From the NCBI RefSeq assembly GCF_013044505.1, contig NZ_JABERD010000105.1, positions 1 to 33,065 on the forward strand: DNA of 33,065 bases, given 5' to 3'. The stretch's first letter is position 1; the number at the start of each line of letters is the position of its first letter. This document shows, one piece after another, positions 14,799 through 23,273 of this stretch. The DNA is from Streptomyces sp. S3(2020). GTDB lineage: Bacteria; Actinomycetota; Actinomycetes; Streptomycetales; Streptomycetaceae. Under the pieces are notes generated by a model that saw only the letters and a list, made by a program, of their open reading frames with translations, made no database searches and was not told the origin of the DNA. Made by a program: the position numbers and the translations under genes.

Positions 14799-16111
14799 GT
14801 GCGCAGCAGCACCGCCGGCTGTTCCACGCAGTCCGCCACGTACCGCAGGAAGCCGCCGGCCGTGCCGCCGTCGCAGACGCGGTGGTCGAAGGTGAGCGAC
14901 AGCTGGACGACCTGCCGCACCGCCAGTTCGCCCTCGTGCACCCACGGCTTGGGGATGATCCGGCCGACGCCGAGCATGGCGGCCTCGGGGTGGTTGATGA
15001 TCGGCGTGGAGCCGTCGACGCCGAAGACCCCGTAGTTGTTCAACGTGAAGGTCCCACCGGTGAGTTCCCCGGGTGTGAGGCCTCCGGTGCGCGCCGCCTC
15101 GGTCAGCCGCGCGAACTCCGCGGTCAGCGACTCGGCGTCCCGCGCGTGCGCGTCCCGGACGACGGGCACGACGAGGCCCCGCGCGGTCTGCGCGGCGAAC
15201 CCGATGTGCACGTGGTCGAAGCGGACGACCTCCCTGGCCGCCATGTCGACGGTGGAGTTGAGTTCGGGGAACCGGGCGAGGGCGGCGGTGCAGATCCGGG
15301 CGAGGAGCGCGAGCAGGGAGATCTTCGCTCCGCCGGCCGCGTTCATGGCCGTACGCGCACGCATCAGCTCCGTCGCGTCGGCGTCCACCCAGCAGGTGGC
15401 GTCGGGGATCTCGCGCCGGCTGCGGGAGAGCTTGTCGGCCACGGCGCCGCGGATGCCCTTGAGAGGGGTGCGGATGCCTCCGGCGACGGGGACGGGGGCC
15501 GAGGTCCGGGGCAGCTCCGTCACCGTCAGCTCCGCGGCCTTGTCCTGCGCGGCGGCGGACCGCAGCGCGTACTCGACGTCCGCCCGCAGGATGAGCCCGT
15601 CGGGTCCGGAACCGGTCAGCTCCCGCAGATCCAGTCCGTTCTCACGGGCGAGCCTGCGCACCAACGGCGAGATCACCGGAATCGGCCCCTCCGTCACCGC
15701 ACCCACCGCGCGCGCCGCGGCCTGCCCGTTCGCCGCCGGGGCCGCCACGGGCACCCCTTGTCCCGGCCGCACCCTGCGCCGCCGCGCGGGCGCCTCGGAC
15801 GTGCCGTACCCCACCAGCACGTTCCCGGAGCCCTCGCTCTTCCCGGTGGAGCCGTCGGCCACGGGTGCGCCGACCGCGACCGTGATGAGCGGCGACCCCA
15901 CGGGCAGCTCCGTGCCCTCTTCACCGAACCGGGCCGTGACCACGCCGCCGTAGGGACAGGGCACCTCGACCATCGCCTTGGCCGTCTCGACCTCGACGAC
16001 CGGCTGGTCGACGGCGACCACGTCGCCGACCTCCACCAGCCAGCGCACGATCTCCGCCTCGGTGAGCCCCTCCCCGAGGTCGGGCAGCTTGAACTCCAGG
16101 ACCTGTGCCAT
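14792..16111 (-). CDS. bkdC: Branched-chain 2-oxoacid dehydrogenase E2, cluster 2
   Basis: The 439-residue acyltransferase has one lipoyl domain with modified K45 in VEVETAKAMVEV. A linker with RRRRVRPGQG leads to the subunit-binding domain ISPLVRRLARENGLDLRELTGSGPDG, followed by the catalytic domain ending TFDHRVCDGG with H410 and D414. It transfers branched acyl groups from E1 to CoA, giving isobutyryl-, isovaleryl- and 2-methylbutyryl-CoA, the starter units for branched fatty acids and many polyketides. ATG at 16111 shares a base with the E1beta stop (TGATG), so translation is coupled. It is shorter in the linkers than the cluster 1 E2. No E3 gene follows. Confidence 0.92.
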   Translation of the reverse strand: MAQVLEFKLPDLGEGLTEAEIVRWLVEVGDVVAVDQPVVEVETAKAMVEVPCPYGGVVTARFGEEGTELPVGSPLITVAVGAPVADGSTGKSEGSGNVLVGYGTSEAPARRRRVRPGQGVPVAAPAANGQAAARAVGAVTEGPIPVISPLVRRLARENGLDLRELTGSGPDGLILRADVEYALRSAAAQDKAAELTVTELPRTSAPVPVAGGIRTPLKGIRGAVADKLSRSRREIPDATCWVDADATELMRARTAMNAAGGAKISLLALLARICTAALARFPELNSTVDMAAREVVRFDHVHIGFAAQTARGLVVPVVRDAHARDAESLTAEFARLTEAARTGGLTPGELTGGTFTLNNYGVFGVDGSTPIINHPEAAMLGVGRIIPKPWVHEGELAVRQVVQLSLTFDHRVCDGGTAGGFLRYVADCVEQPAVLLRTL

Positions 16112-17115
16112 CAGCCCTCGGCCTCCCATTGCAACCGCCCCACGGCGTCCAGGATCCGGTCCACACCGGGCAGATGGTGGCGCTCCAGCATCGGCGGCGG
16201 GTACGGGATGTCGAACCCGGCCACACGCAGCACGGGCGCCTCCAGATGGTGGAAGCAGCGTTCCGTGACCCGGGCCGCGATCTCCCCGCCCGGACCGCCG
16301 TACCCGCCCGACTCGTGCACGACGACCGCGCGCCCGGTCCGCCGGACCGACGCGCAGACCGTCTCGTCGTCGAACGGCACCAGGGAACGCAGATCGACGA
16401 CTTCGAGGTCCCAGCCCTCGGCCTGTGCCGCTTCGGCGGCTTCGAGGCAGACGGGTACGGACGGCCCGTAGGTGATGAGGGTGGCGCTGCGCCCCGGGCG
16501 CCGCACGACCGCCCGGCCTATCGGCTCGACGTCCGTCGGGTGGTCGGGGTTCCAGGAGTCCTTCGACCAGTACAGGCGCTTGGGTTCGAGGAAGACGACC
16601 GGGTCGTCGGAGGCGATGGCGGCGCGCAGCAGCCCGTACGCGTCGGCGACGGTGGCGGGCGTGACGACGTGGAGCCCCGGGGTCGCCATGTAGTACGCCT
16701 CGGAGGAGTCGCTGTGGTGTTCGACGCCGCCGATGCCGCCGCCGTAGGGCACGCGGACGGTGATGGGCAGCGGCATCGCGCCGCGGGTGCGGTTGCGCAT
16801 GCGGGCGACGTGCGAGATCAGCTGCTCGAACGCGGGATAGGCGAACGCGTCGAACTGCATCTCCACGACCGGCCGCAGCCCGTACATGGCCATGCCGACG
16901 GCGGTGCCGAGGATTCCGGCCTCGGCGAGGGGGGTGTCCGTGACCCGGTCCTCGCCGAACTCCTTGGCGAGGCCGTCGGTGACCCGGAAGACGCCGCCGA
17001 GGGTGCCGACGTCCTCGCCCATGACGTGGACGGTGGGGTCGGCGGCCATCGCGTCGCGCATCGCGCGCGTGAGGGCCTGCGCCATCGTGGCGGGCTTCAC
17101 CGCGACGGTGGTCAT
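16111..17115 (-). CDS. bkdB: Branched-chain 2-oxoacid dehydrogenase E1 beta, cluster 2
   Basis: The 334-residue beta subunit shows GEDVGTLGGVFRVTDGLAKEFG, DTPLAEAGILGTAVGMAMYGLRPVVE and VPYGGGIGGVEHHSDSSEA. The C-terminal end is PYPPPMLERHHLPGVDRILDAV. These are the same family blocks as in the cluster 1 subunit. ATG at 17115 overlaps the E1alpha stop by 4 bp (ATGA). With E1alpha it forms the ThDP-dependent decarboxylase of the complex. Confidence 0.93.
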   Translation of the reverse strand: MTTVAVKPATMAQALTRAMRDAMAADPTVHVMGEDVGTLGGVFRVTDGLAKEFGEDRVTDTPLAEAGILGTAVGMAMYGLRPVVEMQFDAFAYPAFEQLISHVARMRNRTRGAMPLPITVRVPYGGGIGGVEHHSDSSEAYYMATPGLHVVTPATVADAYGLLRAAIASDDPVVFLEPKRLYWSKDSWNPDHPTDVEPIGRAVVRRPGRSATLITYGPSVPVCLEAAEAAQAEGWDLEVVDLRSLVPFDDETVCASVRRTGRAVVVHESGGYGGPGGEIAARVTERCFHHLEAPVLRVAGFDIPYPPPMLERHHLPGVDRILDAVGRLQWEAEG

Positions 17116-18242
17116 GGGGTCTCCCCCTCTGCCTCCAGCTCGGCGCGCAACTGGGCCTGCTGCTCGCGCAGTTGCGGGGTGGGTTCGGCGTAGACGTGGG
17201 CGAACAGGTCCATCGGGTCGAGCGCCGGGTCCTGGTTCATGCGTTCGCGCAGGTCGGCGGCCATCGTCTCGGCGGCGTCCCGCGCGGCCTGGATGCCGTC
17301 GTCGTCGAGGAGCCCGCGCGTGGTCAGCTCGTGCTCCAGGAGCGTGATCGGGTCGTGCCGCCGCCAGGTCTCGACCTCGGCGTCGCCGCGGTAGCGGGTC
17401 GCGTCGTCGGCGTTGGTGTGGGCCTCGACGCGGTAGGTGATCGCCTCGACGAGGGTGGGTCCGCCGCCCTCGCGCGCGTGCCGTACGGCGGCGGCGAGGA
17501 CCTCGTGCACGGCGGCCGCGTCGTTGCCGTCGACCAGTCGGCCGGGCATGCCGTAGCCGACGGCCTTGTGGGCCAGCGACGGGGCCGCGGTCTGCTTGGC
17601 GAGCGGGACGGAGATCGCGAAGCCGTTGTTCTGGACCAGGAAGACGACCGGCGCCTGCCAGACGGCGGCGAAGTTCAGTGCCTCGTGGAAGTCGCCCTCG
17701 CTGGAGCCGCCGTCGCCGACCATGGCGAGCGCGACCACGTCGTCGCCCTTGAGGCGGGCCGCGTGGGCGAGGCCGACGGCGTGCGGGAGCTGGGTGGCGA
17801 GGGGGGTGCACAGAGGGGCGACCCGGTGTTCGCGCGGGTCGTAGCCGGTGTGCCAGTCGCCGCGCAGCAGGGTCAGCGCCTGGACGGGGTCCAGGCCGCG
17901 GGCGACGGCGGCGAGGGTGTCGCGGTAGCTGGGAAAGAGCCAGTCACGGTCCTGGAGGACCAGCGCGGCGGCGACCTCGCAGGCCTCCTGGCCGGTGCTG
18001 GAGGGGTAGACGGCGAGGCGGCCCTGCTTGGTGAGGGCGGTGGCCTGCGCGTTGTACCGACGGCCGCGCACCAGTTCGGCGTAGAGGCGGCGCAGCAGGC
18101 CGGGGTCGGCCTCGCCCGCCGCCTCCGTGCCGAGCACACGGTACGGCTCCGCGTCCGGCAGCAGCGGCGCGGGGTCGGTACGGGGCTGCCAGGCGGGCGG
18201 CGGCGATGGCCGGTACGCGCCCCGCTGCTCCATGACCGTCAT
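17112..18242 (-). CDS. bkdA: Branched-chain 2-oxoacid dehydrogenase E1 alpha, cluster 2
   Basis: The 376-residue alpha subunit has the ThDP motif GDGGSSEGDFHEALNFAA through to QNN, and YRVEAHTNADDATRYR as the phosphorylation-loop equivalent. YPSSTGQEACEVAAALVL is typical of bacterial branched-chain E1alpha. The N-terminus is Pro-rich and lacks the basic tail of the cluster 1 subunit. ATG at 18242 follows GGAGGT by 6 nt. It heads a three-gene operon in which every junction overlaps. The promoter lies in the region shared with the divergent Lrp gene, which holds a PaaR-like operator copy at 18300-18317. Confidence 0.93.
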   Translation of the reverse strand: MTVMEQRGAYRPSPPPAWQPRTDPAPLLPDAEPYRVLGTEAAGEADPGLLRRLYAELVRGRRYNAQATALTKQGRLAVYPSSTGQEACEVAAALVLQDRDWLFPSYRDTLAAVARGLDPVQALTLLRGDWHTGYDPREHRVAPLCTPLATQLPHAVGLAHAARLKGDDVVALAMVGDGGSSEGDFHEALNFAAVWQAPVVFLVQNNGFAISVPLAKQTAAPSLAHKAVGYGMPGRLVDGNDAAAVHEVLAAAVRHAREGGGPTLVEAITYRVEAHTNADDATRYRGDAEVETWRRHDPITLLEHELTTRGLLDDDGIQAARDAAETMAADLRERMNQDPALDPMDLFAHVYAEPTPQLREQQAQLRAELEAEGETP

Positions 18243-18299
18243 GACGGCACCTCCTCGTGGGAGCGGCTTCAGACGCGTCACGGGTTGTGATGCGCCTCA

Positions 18300-18317
18300 C
18301 CTACCGATTGTTCGGTC
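18300..18317 (-). promoter_or_regulatory. Diverged third copy of the PaaR-type operator
   Basis: On the - strand this reads GACCGAACAATCGGTAGG, matching 15 of 18 positions of the operator found at 21461-21478 and 26238-26255. It keeps the ACCGA...TCGGT dyad exactly. It lies about 58 bp upstream of the second E1alpha start. Confidence 0.55.
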
Positions 18318-18347
18318 GTCGGCACATTTTGGCTACAGGCACCCTCA

Positions 18348-18375
18348 GGCTGTGGACAAACGGTTCTCCACAGCC
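18348..18375. promoter_or_regulatory. Inverted repeat carrying a perfect DnaA box and a second box-like arm
   Basis: GGCTGTGGA (18348-18356) and TCCACAGCC (18367-18375) are exact reverse complements around a 10-bp spacer. The left arm with its flank is TGTGGACAA, the complement of the Streptomyces DnaA box TTGTCCACA; the right side gives TTCTCCACA. It is 43 bp upstream of the Lrp gene start. Confidence 0.6.
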
Positions 18376-18417
18376 TGCAATGAACGCAGTACGTCCATGG
18401 TAGGGAGGCGGGGGGAC

Positions 18418-18918
18418 ATGGCACCTGAACAAATGGCCGAAAGCCCGGACGGCGGTCGCCCGCTGCCGCCCGCCCGTCCCCTCGATTCGATCGACGAGGA
18501 CATCCTGAAGATGCTCCAGGCGGACGGCCGCGCGTCGATAAGGTCGGTCGCCGAACGCGTCCACGTCTCGCGCGCGAACGCCTACGCGCGTATCAACCGT
18601 CTCGTCGAGGACGGCGTGATCCGCGGTTTCGGCGCCCGTGTCGACCACGAACGCGCCGGTCAGGGCACATCGGCGTACATCACCCTGAAGATCGTCCAGA
18701 ACTCCTGGCGCACGGTCCGCGAACAGCTCATCCAGCTCCCCGGCGCCTCCCACATCGCCCTGGTCGGCGGCGACTTCGACGTCCTGCTCCTCGTCCACAC
18801 CCCCGACAACAGAGCCCTGCGCGAACTGGTCCTCACCCGCCTCCAGGCCATCCCGGAGGTCCTCAGCACCCGCACCCTGCTGGTCTTCGAGGAGGAGGAC
18901 CTGGAACCGCAGGGCTGA
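18418..18918 (+). CDS. bkdR: Lrp/AsnC family regulator of the branched-chain dehydrogenase operon (BkdR-like)
   Basis: The 166-residue protein has a short Pro-rich leader, the AsnC helix-turn-helix (LDSIDEDILKMLQADGRAS then VHVSRANAYARINRLVEDGVI, about 22-70), and a RAM ligand domain ending near PEVLSTRTLLVFEEE. Proteins of this family form octamers that sense amino acids. Its position divergent from the second bkd operon matches BkdR regulators. ATG at 18418 is chosen because GGGAGG lies 9 nt upstream; ATG at 18397 has no good site. An unconfirmed element, GTGA-6-TCAC at 18287-18300, might be its own site. The stop is inside a small 6-3-6 hairpin shared with the convergent gene stop. Confidence 0.88.
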   Translation: MAPEQMAESPDGGRPLPPARPLDSIDEDILKMLQADGRASIRSVAERVHVSRANAYARINRLVEDGVIRGFGARVDHERAGQGTSAYITLKIVQNSWRTVREQLIQLPGASHIALVGGDFDVLLLVHTPDNRALRELVLTRLQAIPEVLSTRTLLVFEEEDLEPQG

Positions 18919-18927
18919 GACTCAGCC
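18913..18927. other. Small hairpin containing both converging stop codons
   Basis: GGCTGA (18913-18918) pairs with TCAGCC (18922-18927) around GAC. It includes the TGA of the Lrp gene and the complement TGA of the SUKH gene, so it is partly forced by the convergent stops. Whether it terminates transcription is doubtful. Confidence 0.4.
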
Positions 18928-19302
18928 GTCGAAGTTCCAGCCGGTCTCGGGGAACTGTTCGAGCAGAGCGGACAGCGAGCCCGCCTGATGGATGGCCGAG
19001 GACCAGTCGAGAGCCGAGATGTCGAGCAGGACGAGGGACGGCGGGTCCTGCCGGAAGTCGTAGGTGAGGAACTCCCGGCTGCCGTCGCCGCCGATGGCGA
19101 CACCGCCGGGGAAACGCGCCTGGAACTCACCGGCCTCGTTGACGGGGATCAGCTCCTCGACCGGGTTGATCACGAGGAAATCGTCCGCCGGGGGAACGAA
19201 GCGGCTCATGCTGCCTTCCGAGGCCAGGAAGTCCCGGTAGTCCTGCGGAAAGCCGACGCCAAAGTGCCCCTCCGCCCGCGCGAGCATGTCGTCGGGGCTC
19301 AT
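18922..19302 (-). CDS. SMI1/KNR4 (SUKH) family protein
   Basis: The 126-residue product shows the SUKH pattern: an N-terminal helix, FGVGFPQDYRDFLASEGSM with the family's LP.dYr.fL-like core, then FLVINPVEELIPVNEAG, GGDGSREFLTYDFR and a C-terminal WNFDG. SUKH proteins are best known as immunity proteins against contact-dependent or polymorphic toxins, but many stand alone as regulatory adaptors. The gene starts at ATG 19302 immediately after the TetR stop (no spacer), so it is the last gene of the paaH-tetR-SUKH operon. No toxin gene is next to it. The role in this operon is unknown. Confidence 0.8.
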   Translation of the reverse strand: MSPDDMLARAEGHFGVGFPQDYRDFLASEGSMSRFVPPADDFLVINPVEELIPVNEAGEFQARFPGGVAIGGDGSREFLTYDFRQDPPSLVLLDISALDWSSAIHQAGSLSALLEQFPETGWNFDG

Positions 19303-19893
19303 TCAGCCGGCCTTCCTCAACCCCCCGAACACCAGCTGCACCACCGCGTCCGCCGCTTCGCGCTCGCTCACGCCCCGTCCGTCCGGCCGGTACCACTCCA
19401 CGATCGAGTTGATCATTCCGAAGACCAGCCGGGTCGCGAGCCGCACCTCCACGTCGCCGCGCACATCGCCCTCGGCGGCCGCGGCCTTGAGGAGCTCGGC
19501 GACCCGGTGGTCGAAGTCGCGGCGCCGCTCCAGGGCCCAGCGCTCGGTGTCGGTGTTGCCGCGCACGCGCAGCAGCAGCGTCACGTAGGGCAGCTCGGTG
19601 ATCAGCACCTCGACCATGCGCCGTACGACGTACTCCAGCCGCTCGACGGCCTGCCCCCCGCGCGCGTGCTCCTCGTCGAGGATCGCGAAGAGCCCGTCGA
19701 GGGCCCGGCTCACGGCGCGGCGCAGCAGTTCCTCCTTGCCCGCGACGTGGTGGTAGATCGAGGACTTGGAGATGCCGGCCGCCTTGGAGAGATGCTCCAT
19801 GGACGTGCCGTCGTAGCCGCGCTCGTTGAAGACCTGGACGGCGACGGACAGCAGCGTCTCGGGGGTGTACGTGTCGCGCTTGGCGGTGGTCAT
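19303..19893 (-). CDS. paaR: TetR-family repressor, probable PaaR of phenylacetate catabolism
   Basis: The 196-residue protein has an N-terminal TetR helix-turn-helix (YDGTSMEHLSKAAGISKSSIYHHVAGKEELL, about 27-56, given in two overlapping pieces here) and a helical ligand domain ending EREAADAVVQLVFGGLRKAG. It lies in the paaH operon, overlapping paaH by ATGA, and two identical 18-bp dyads occur in the paaH/paaN and paaA control regions. Known PaaR proteins release DNA on binding phenylacetyl-CoA; assigning that ligand here is inference. ATG at 19893 is chosen; the upstream extension to 20034 is within paaH coding sequence. Confidence 0.85.
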   Translation of the reverse strand: MTTAKRDTYTPETLLSVAVQVFNERGYDGTSMEHLSKAAGISKSSIYHHVAGKEELLRRAVSRALDGLFAILDEEHARGGQAVERLEYVVRRMVEVLITELPYVTLLLRVRGNTDTERWALERRRDFDHRVAELLKAAAAEGDVRGDVEVRLATRLVFGMINSIVEWYRPDGRGVSEREAADAVVQLVFGGLRKAG

Positions 19894-21407
19894 GAGGTGC
19901 TGCCCTCCCTCTTGTCGGTGGCGTACGCGTGGCGGTACAGCGCGAGGGACGGCGCGTAGCGGCCGCTGGGATCGCGCAGGTGGAGGTCGTCGAGGAGGGC
20001 GTAGGCCCAGTTGCGGCCGAGCCTGCGGCTCCATTCGAAGGGGCCCAGCGGGTAGTTGACGCCCAGGCGCATCGCGGTGTCGATGTCCTCCTCGGTCGCC
20101 ACGCCCTTGGCGACGGCGTCGTGCGCCAGGTCGACGATCCGGGCGACCGTGCGGGCGACGATCATGCCGGGGACGTCACCGATGACGCTGACGTCCTTGC
20201 CGAGCGCCTGGAAGAGGCCGATCGCCTCGGCGAGGGTCTGCTGGGCGGTGTCCTGGGAGGCGGACAGGGCGATACGGGTGGCCCGGCGGTAGTCGAGCGC
20301 GAGGTCGAAGTAGACGACGTCCCGGAACTCCACCGAGGTCTGCCCGTCGGCGAGCGCCAGCTGGCCGCCGCTCGGCAGCACCAGCCGGGTGCCGTGGTCC
20401 TCGTCGTCCTCGCGGACCGGGATGCCCGCCTCGCGGATCAGCGCGAGCAGCTCGGACGCGGGACCCAGGTCGCCCTCGACGACGACGTACGCGGGCGCCT
20501 GCGCCGGTTCCGCGGTGTGCGGCTCGGCGGGCTCCGCGTCGGGGCCGTGCTCGTACCAGCCGTGGCCGCTCTTTCGGCCGAGCCGACCCGACTCCACCAG
20601 CCGCCGCTGGGCGAGCGAGGGAGTGAAGCGGACGTCCTGGAAGAAGGACTTCCAGACCGAGTGCGTGACGGCCTCGTTGACGTCCTGCCCGATCAGGTCG
20701 GTCAGCTCGAACGCGCCCATCCTGAAGCCGCCCGACTCACGCAGCACCGCGTCGATGGTGGCGGGGTCGGCGCCCTGGGCCTCGTACACCGCGAACGCCT
20801 CGCCGTAGTAGGGCCGGGCGATGCGGTTGACGATGAATCCGGGGGTGTCGGCACAGGCGACCGGCGTCTTGCCCCAGACCCGTGCGGTCTCGTACGCGCG
20901 CGTGGCCGAGGTGACGTCGGTGGCGAACCCGGAGACGACCTCGACGAGCGGCAGCAGCGGCGCGGGGTTGAAGAAGTGCAGGCCCACGAAACGGCCCGGG
21001 TTGCGCAGGGCGCCGCCGATGGCCGTCACCGACAGGGACGAGGTGTTGGTGGCGAGCAGACAGTCCTCACCGACGACGTCCTCCAGCTCCCGGAAGAGCT
21101 CCTGCTTGACGTCCAGCCGCTCCAGGGCCGCCTCGACGACCAGGGCGCAGTCCGCGAGGTCGGCGAGGCTGTCGGCGGCCGTCAGACGCGCGCGTGCCGC
21201 GTCCCGGTCGGCGCCGGTCAGCCGCTGCTTCTCGACGAGCCGGTCGAGCCGGGCGCCGATCGCGTCGGCCGCTTCCCGGGCGCGCCCGGGGGCGGCGTCG
21301 TACAGCCGTACGGGATGGCCGGCGACCAGAGCGACCTGGGCGATGCCCTGGCCCATGGTGCCGGTGCCGACGACGGCCACGGGGCTGCTGAGGTCGAGTG
21401 CTGTCAT
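19890..21407 (-). CDS. paaH: 3-hydroxyacyl-CoA dehydrogenase (PaaH type)
   Basis: The 505-residue enzyme has an NAD-binding domain with GTGTMGQGIAQ (14-24) and the motif LLATNTSSLSVT. Two 3HCDH C-terminal domains follow: one around GFIVNRIARPYYGEAFAVYE and a second around NYPLGPFEWSRRLGRNWAY. The tandem arrangement and length fit PaaH/PhaC-type dehydrogenases that oxidise 3-hydroxyadipyl-CoA in phenylacetate catabolism. The catalytic His lies in FVGLHFFNPAPLLPLVEVV. The start is ATG at 21407. It is first in an operon with the TetR and SUKH genes and is divergent from paaN across a region holding the operator. Confidence 0.9.
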   Translation of the reverse strand: MTALDLSSPVAVVGTGTMGQGIAQVALVAGHPVRLYDAAPGRAREAADAIGARLDRLVEKQRLTGADRDAARARLTAADSLADLADCALVVEAALERLDVKQELFRELEDVVGEDCLLATNTSSLSVTAIGGALRNPGRFVGLHFFNPAPLLPLVEVVSGFATDVTSATRAYETARVWGKTPVACADTPGFIVNRIARPYYGEAFAVYEAQGADPATIDAVLRESGGFRMGAFELTDLIGQDVNEAVTHSVWKSFFQDVRFTPSLAQRRLVESGRLGRKSGHGWYEHGPDAEPAEPHTAEPAQAPAYVVVEGDLGPASELLALIREAGIPVREDDEDHGTRLVLPSGGQLALADGQTSVEFRDVVYFDLALDYRRATRIALSASQDTAQQTLAEAIGLFQALGKDVSVIGDVPGMIVARTVARIVDLAHDAVAKGVATEEDIDTAMRLGVNYPLGPFEWSRRLGRNWAYALLDDLHLRDPSGRYAPSLALYRHAYATDKREGSTS

Positions 21408-21430
21408 GTGCGCGATCCTCCCGCACGGGG

Positions 21431-21440
21431 TTTTCCACAG
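21431..21440 (+). promoter_or_regulatory. DnaA-box-like element TTTTCCACAG
   Basis: It matches the DnaA core TCCACA but has T at the third position, so it is a weak box. It lies 20 bp from the operator in the paaH/paaN region. The same TCCACAG core occurs near the other two operator copies. Confidence 0.35.
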
Positions 21441-21455
21441 ATGCGGCGGACCCCC

Positions 21456-21483
21456 TTGTCCCGACCGATCGTTCGGTTACTCT
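21456..21483 (+). promoter_or_regulatory. paaN promoter with embedded TetR-type operator
   Basis: A -35-like TTGTCC (21456-21461) and -10-like TACTCT (21478-21483) are 16 bp apart. The operator at 21461-21478 fills the space between them; on the - strand it is identical over 18 bp to 26238-26255. A repressor there would block RNA polymerase directly. The same site lies about 55 bp upstream of paaH on the other strand. Confidence 0.7.
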
Positions 21484-21566
21484 AACTCTGTCCGGCTGTA
21501 TCTGCCCAGGTTCTGCCCAGGTCATGAGCTCGACGAAGAGTTCACAAGACGAGGAGTTGGTCCCGC

Positions 21567-23273
21567 ATGGCCGCCGAACTGACCGCCCACGAGCTGATCG
21601 CCAAGCACCGGCCCACCCTCGACCAGGCGCTCGAAGCGATCCGCACGCGCGCGTACTGGTCGCCGCATCCCGAACATCCCAAGGCCTACGGGGAGAACGG
21701 CAGCCTGGACGCGGCCGCGGGCAAGGCCGCCTTCGACGCCCTGCTGGGCACCCGCGTCGACCTCGGCCAGCCGGGCACGGACGACTGGGTGGGCGGCGAG
21801 ACGTCTCCGTACGGCATCGAGTTGGGGGTGACCTACCCCCACGCGGACATCGACACCCTGCTGCCCGCCATGCGCGAAGGGCAGCGCGCGTGGCGCGAGG
21901 CGGGTGCGGAGATCCGCGCGGTGGTCTGTGTGGAGATCCTGAAGCGGATCAGCGACCGGACGCACGAGTTCGCGCACGCGGTCATGCACACCTCCGGCCA
22001 GGCCTTCATGATGGCGTTCCAGGCGGGCGGCCCGCACGCGCAGGACCGCGGTCTGGAGGCGGTGGCGTACGCGTACGTGGAGCAGGTGCGCACGCCCGAC
22101 ACCGCGGAGTGGAGCAAGCCGCAGGGCAAGCGCGACCCACTCGCGCTCACCAAGCAGTTCACGCCGGTCCCGCGCGGGATCGGCCTGGTCATCGGCTGCA
22201 ACACCTTCCCGACGTGGAACGGCTATCCGGGCCTGTTCGCCTCCCTGGCCACCGGTAACGCGGTCCTGGTGAAGCCCCACCCGCGCGCGGTGCTGCCGCT
22301 CGCGCTCACGGTCCAGGTGGCGCGCGAGGTCCTGGGCCAGGCCGGCTTCGACCCGAACCTGGTCGCGCTGGCCGCCGAGCGTCCGGGCGAGGGCATCGCC
22401 AAGATGCTGGCCACCCGCCCGGAGATCCGGATCGTCGACTACACCGGCTCGACGGAGTTCGGCGACTGGCTGGAGGCCAACGCCCGTCAGGCGCAGGTCT
22501 ACACGGAGAAGGCCGGCGTCAACACCGTGCTGGTCGACTCGACGAGCGACTACAAGGGCATGCTCGCCAACCTGGCGTTCTCGCTGTCGCTCTACAGCGG
22601 CCAGATGTGCACGACCCCGCAGAACTTCCTGATCCCCCGCGACGGCATCCGCACCGACGAGGGTCCTCGCACCTTCGACGAGGTCGTCGCCGACCTCGCC
22701 CGCGCGGTGGACGGCCTGCTCGGCGACGACGCGCGCGCGAACGCGCTGCTCGGCGCGATCGTCAACCCGGACGTCAAGGCCCGCCTGGAGGCCGCGACCG
22801 GGCTCGGCGAAGTCGCCCTCGCCTCCCGTGAGATCGCCAACCCGGAGTTCCCGCACGCGGTCGTGCGCACGCCGGTCATGGTCAAGCTGGACGGCGCGCG
22901 GAAGTACTGGGAGGGGGCGGACGACGAGGCCGCCTTCATGGGCGAGTGCTTCGGCCCCGTCTCCTTCGCCGTCGCGGTCGACTCCTCGGCAGACGCCGTG
23001 GACCTGCTGCGGCGCACGATCCGCGAGAAGGGCGCCATGACGGTCGGCGCGTACACCACCGACGACGACGTCGAGCGGTCCGTGCAGGAGGTCTGCCTGG
23101 AGGAGGCGGCCCAGCTGTCGCTGAACCTCACGGGCGGGGTGTACGTCAACCAGACGGCCGCGTTCTCCGACTTCCACGGCTCCGGGGGCAATCCGGCGGC
23201 GAACGCCGCGCTGACGGACGGGGCGTTCGTCAGCAACCGCTTCCGGGTGGTCGAGGTACGCCGGGAGGCCTAG
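21567..23273 (+). CDS. paaN: PaaN-type aldehyde dehydrogenase of phenylacetate catabolism
   Basis: The 568-residue protein has an aldehyde dehydrogenase fold. The nucleotide-binding stretch is VPRGIGLVIGCNTFPTWNGYPGLFASLATGNAVLVKPHPR, here noted only by its ends VPRGIG and VKPHPR. The glycine motif is YTGSTEFG and the catalytic cysteine is C348 in YSGQMCTTPQN. It matches the PaaN group without the MaoC hydratase domain present in E. coli PaaZ. It should oxidise 3-oxo-5,6-dehydrosuberyl-CoA semialdehyde, while ring hydrolysis needs a separate enoyl-CoA hydratase not found here. ATG at 21567 follows GAGGAG. Its TAG overlaps the TAG of the convergent trmH-like gene by sharing CTAG. Confidence 0.9.
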   Translation: MAAELTAHELIAKHRPTLDQALEAIRTRAYWSPHPEHPKAYGENGSLDAAAGKAAFDALLGTRVDLGQPGTDDWVGGETSPYGIELGVTYPHADIDTLLPAMREGQRAWREAGAEIRAVVCVEILKRISDRTHEFAHAVMHTSGQAFMMAFQAGGPHAQDRGLEAVAYAYVEQVRTPDTAEWSKPQGKRDPLALTKQFTPVPRGIGLVIGCNTFPTWNGYPGLFASLATGNAVLVKPHPRAVLPLALTVQVAREVLGQAGFDPNLVALAAERPGEGIAKMLATRPEIRIVDYTGSTEFGDWLEANARQAQVYTEKAGVNTVLVDSTSDYKGMLANLAFSLSLYSGQMCTTPQNFLIPRDGIRTDEGPRTFDEVVADLARAVDGLLGDDARANALLGAIVNPDVKARLEAATGLGEVALASREIANPEFPHAVVRTPVMVKLDGARKYWEGADDEAAFMGECFGPVSFAVAVDSSADAVDLLRRTIREKGAMTVGAYTTDDDVERSVQEVCLEEAAQLSLNLTGGVYVNQTAAFSDFHGSGGNPAANAALTDGAFVSNRFRVVEVRREA

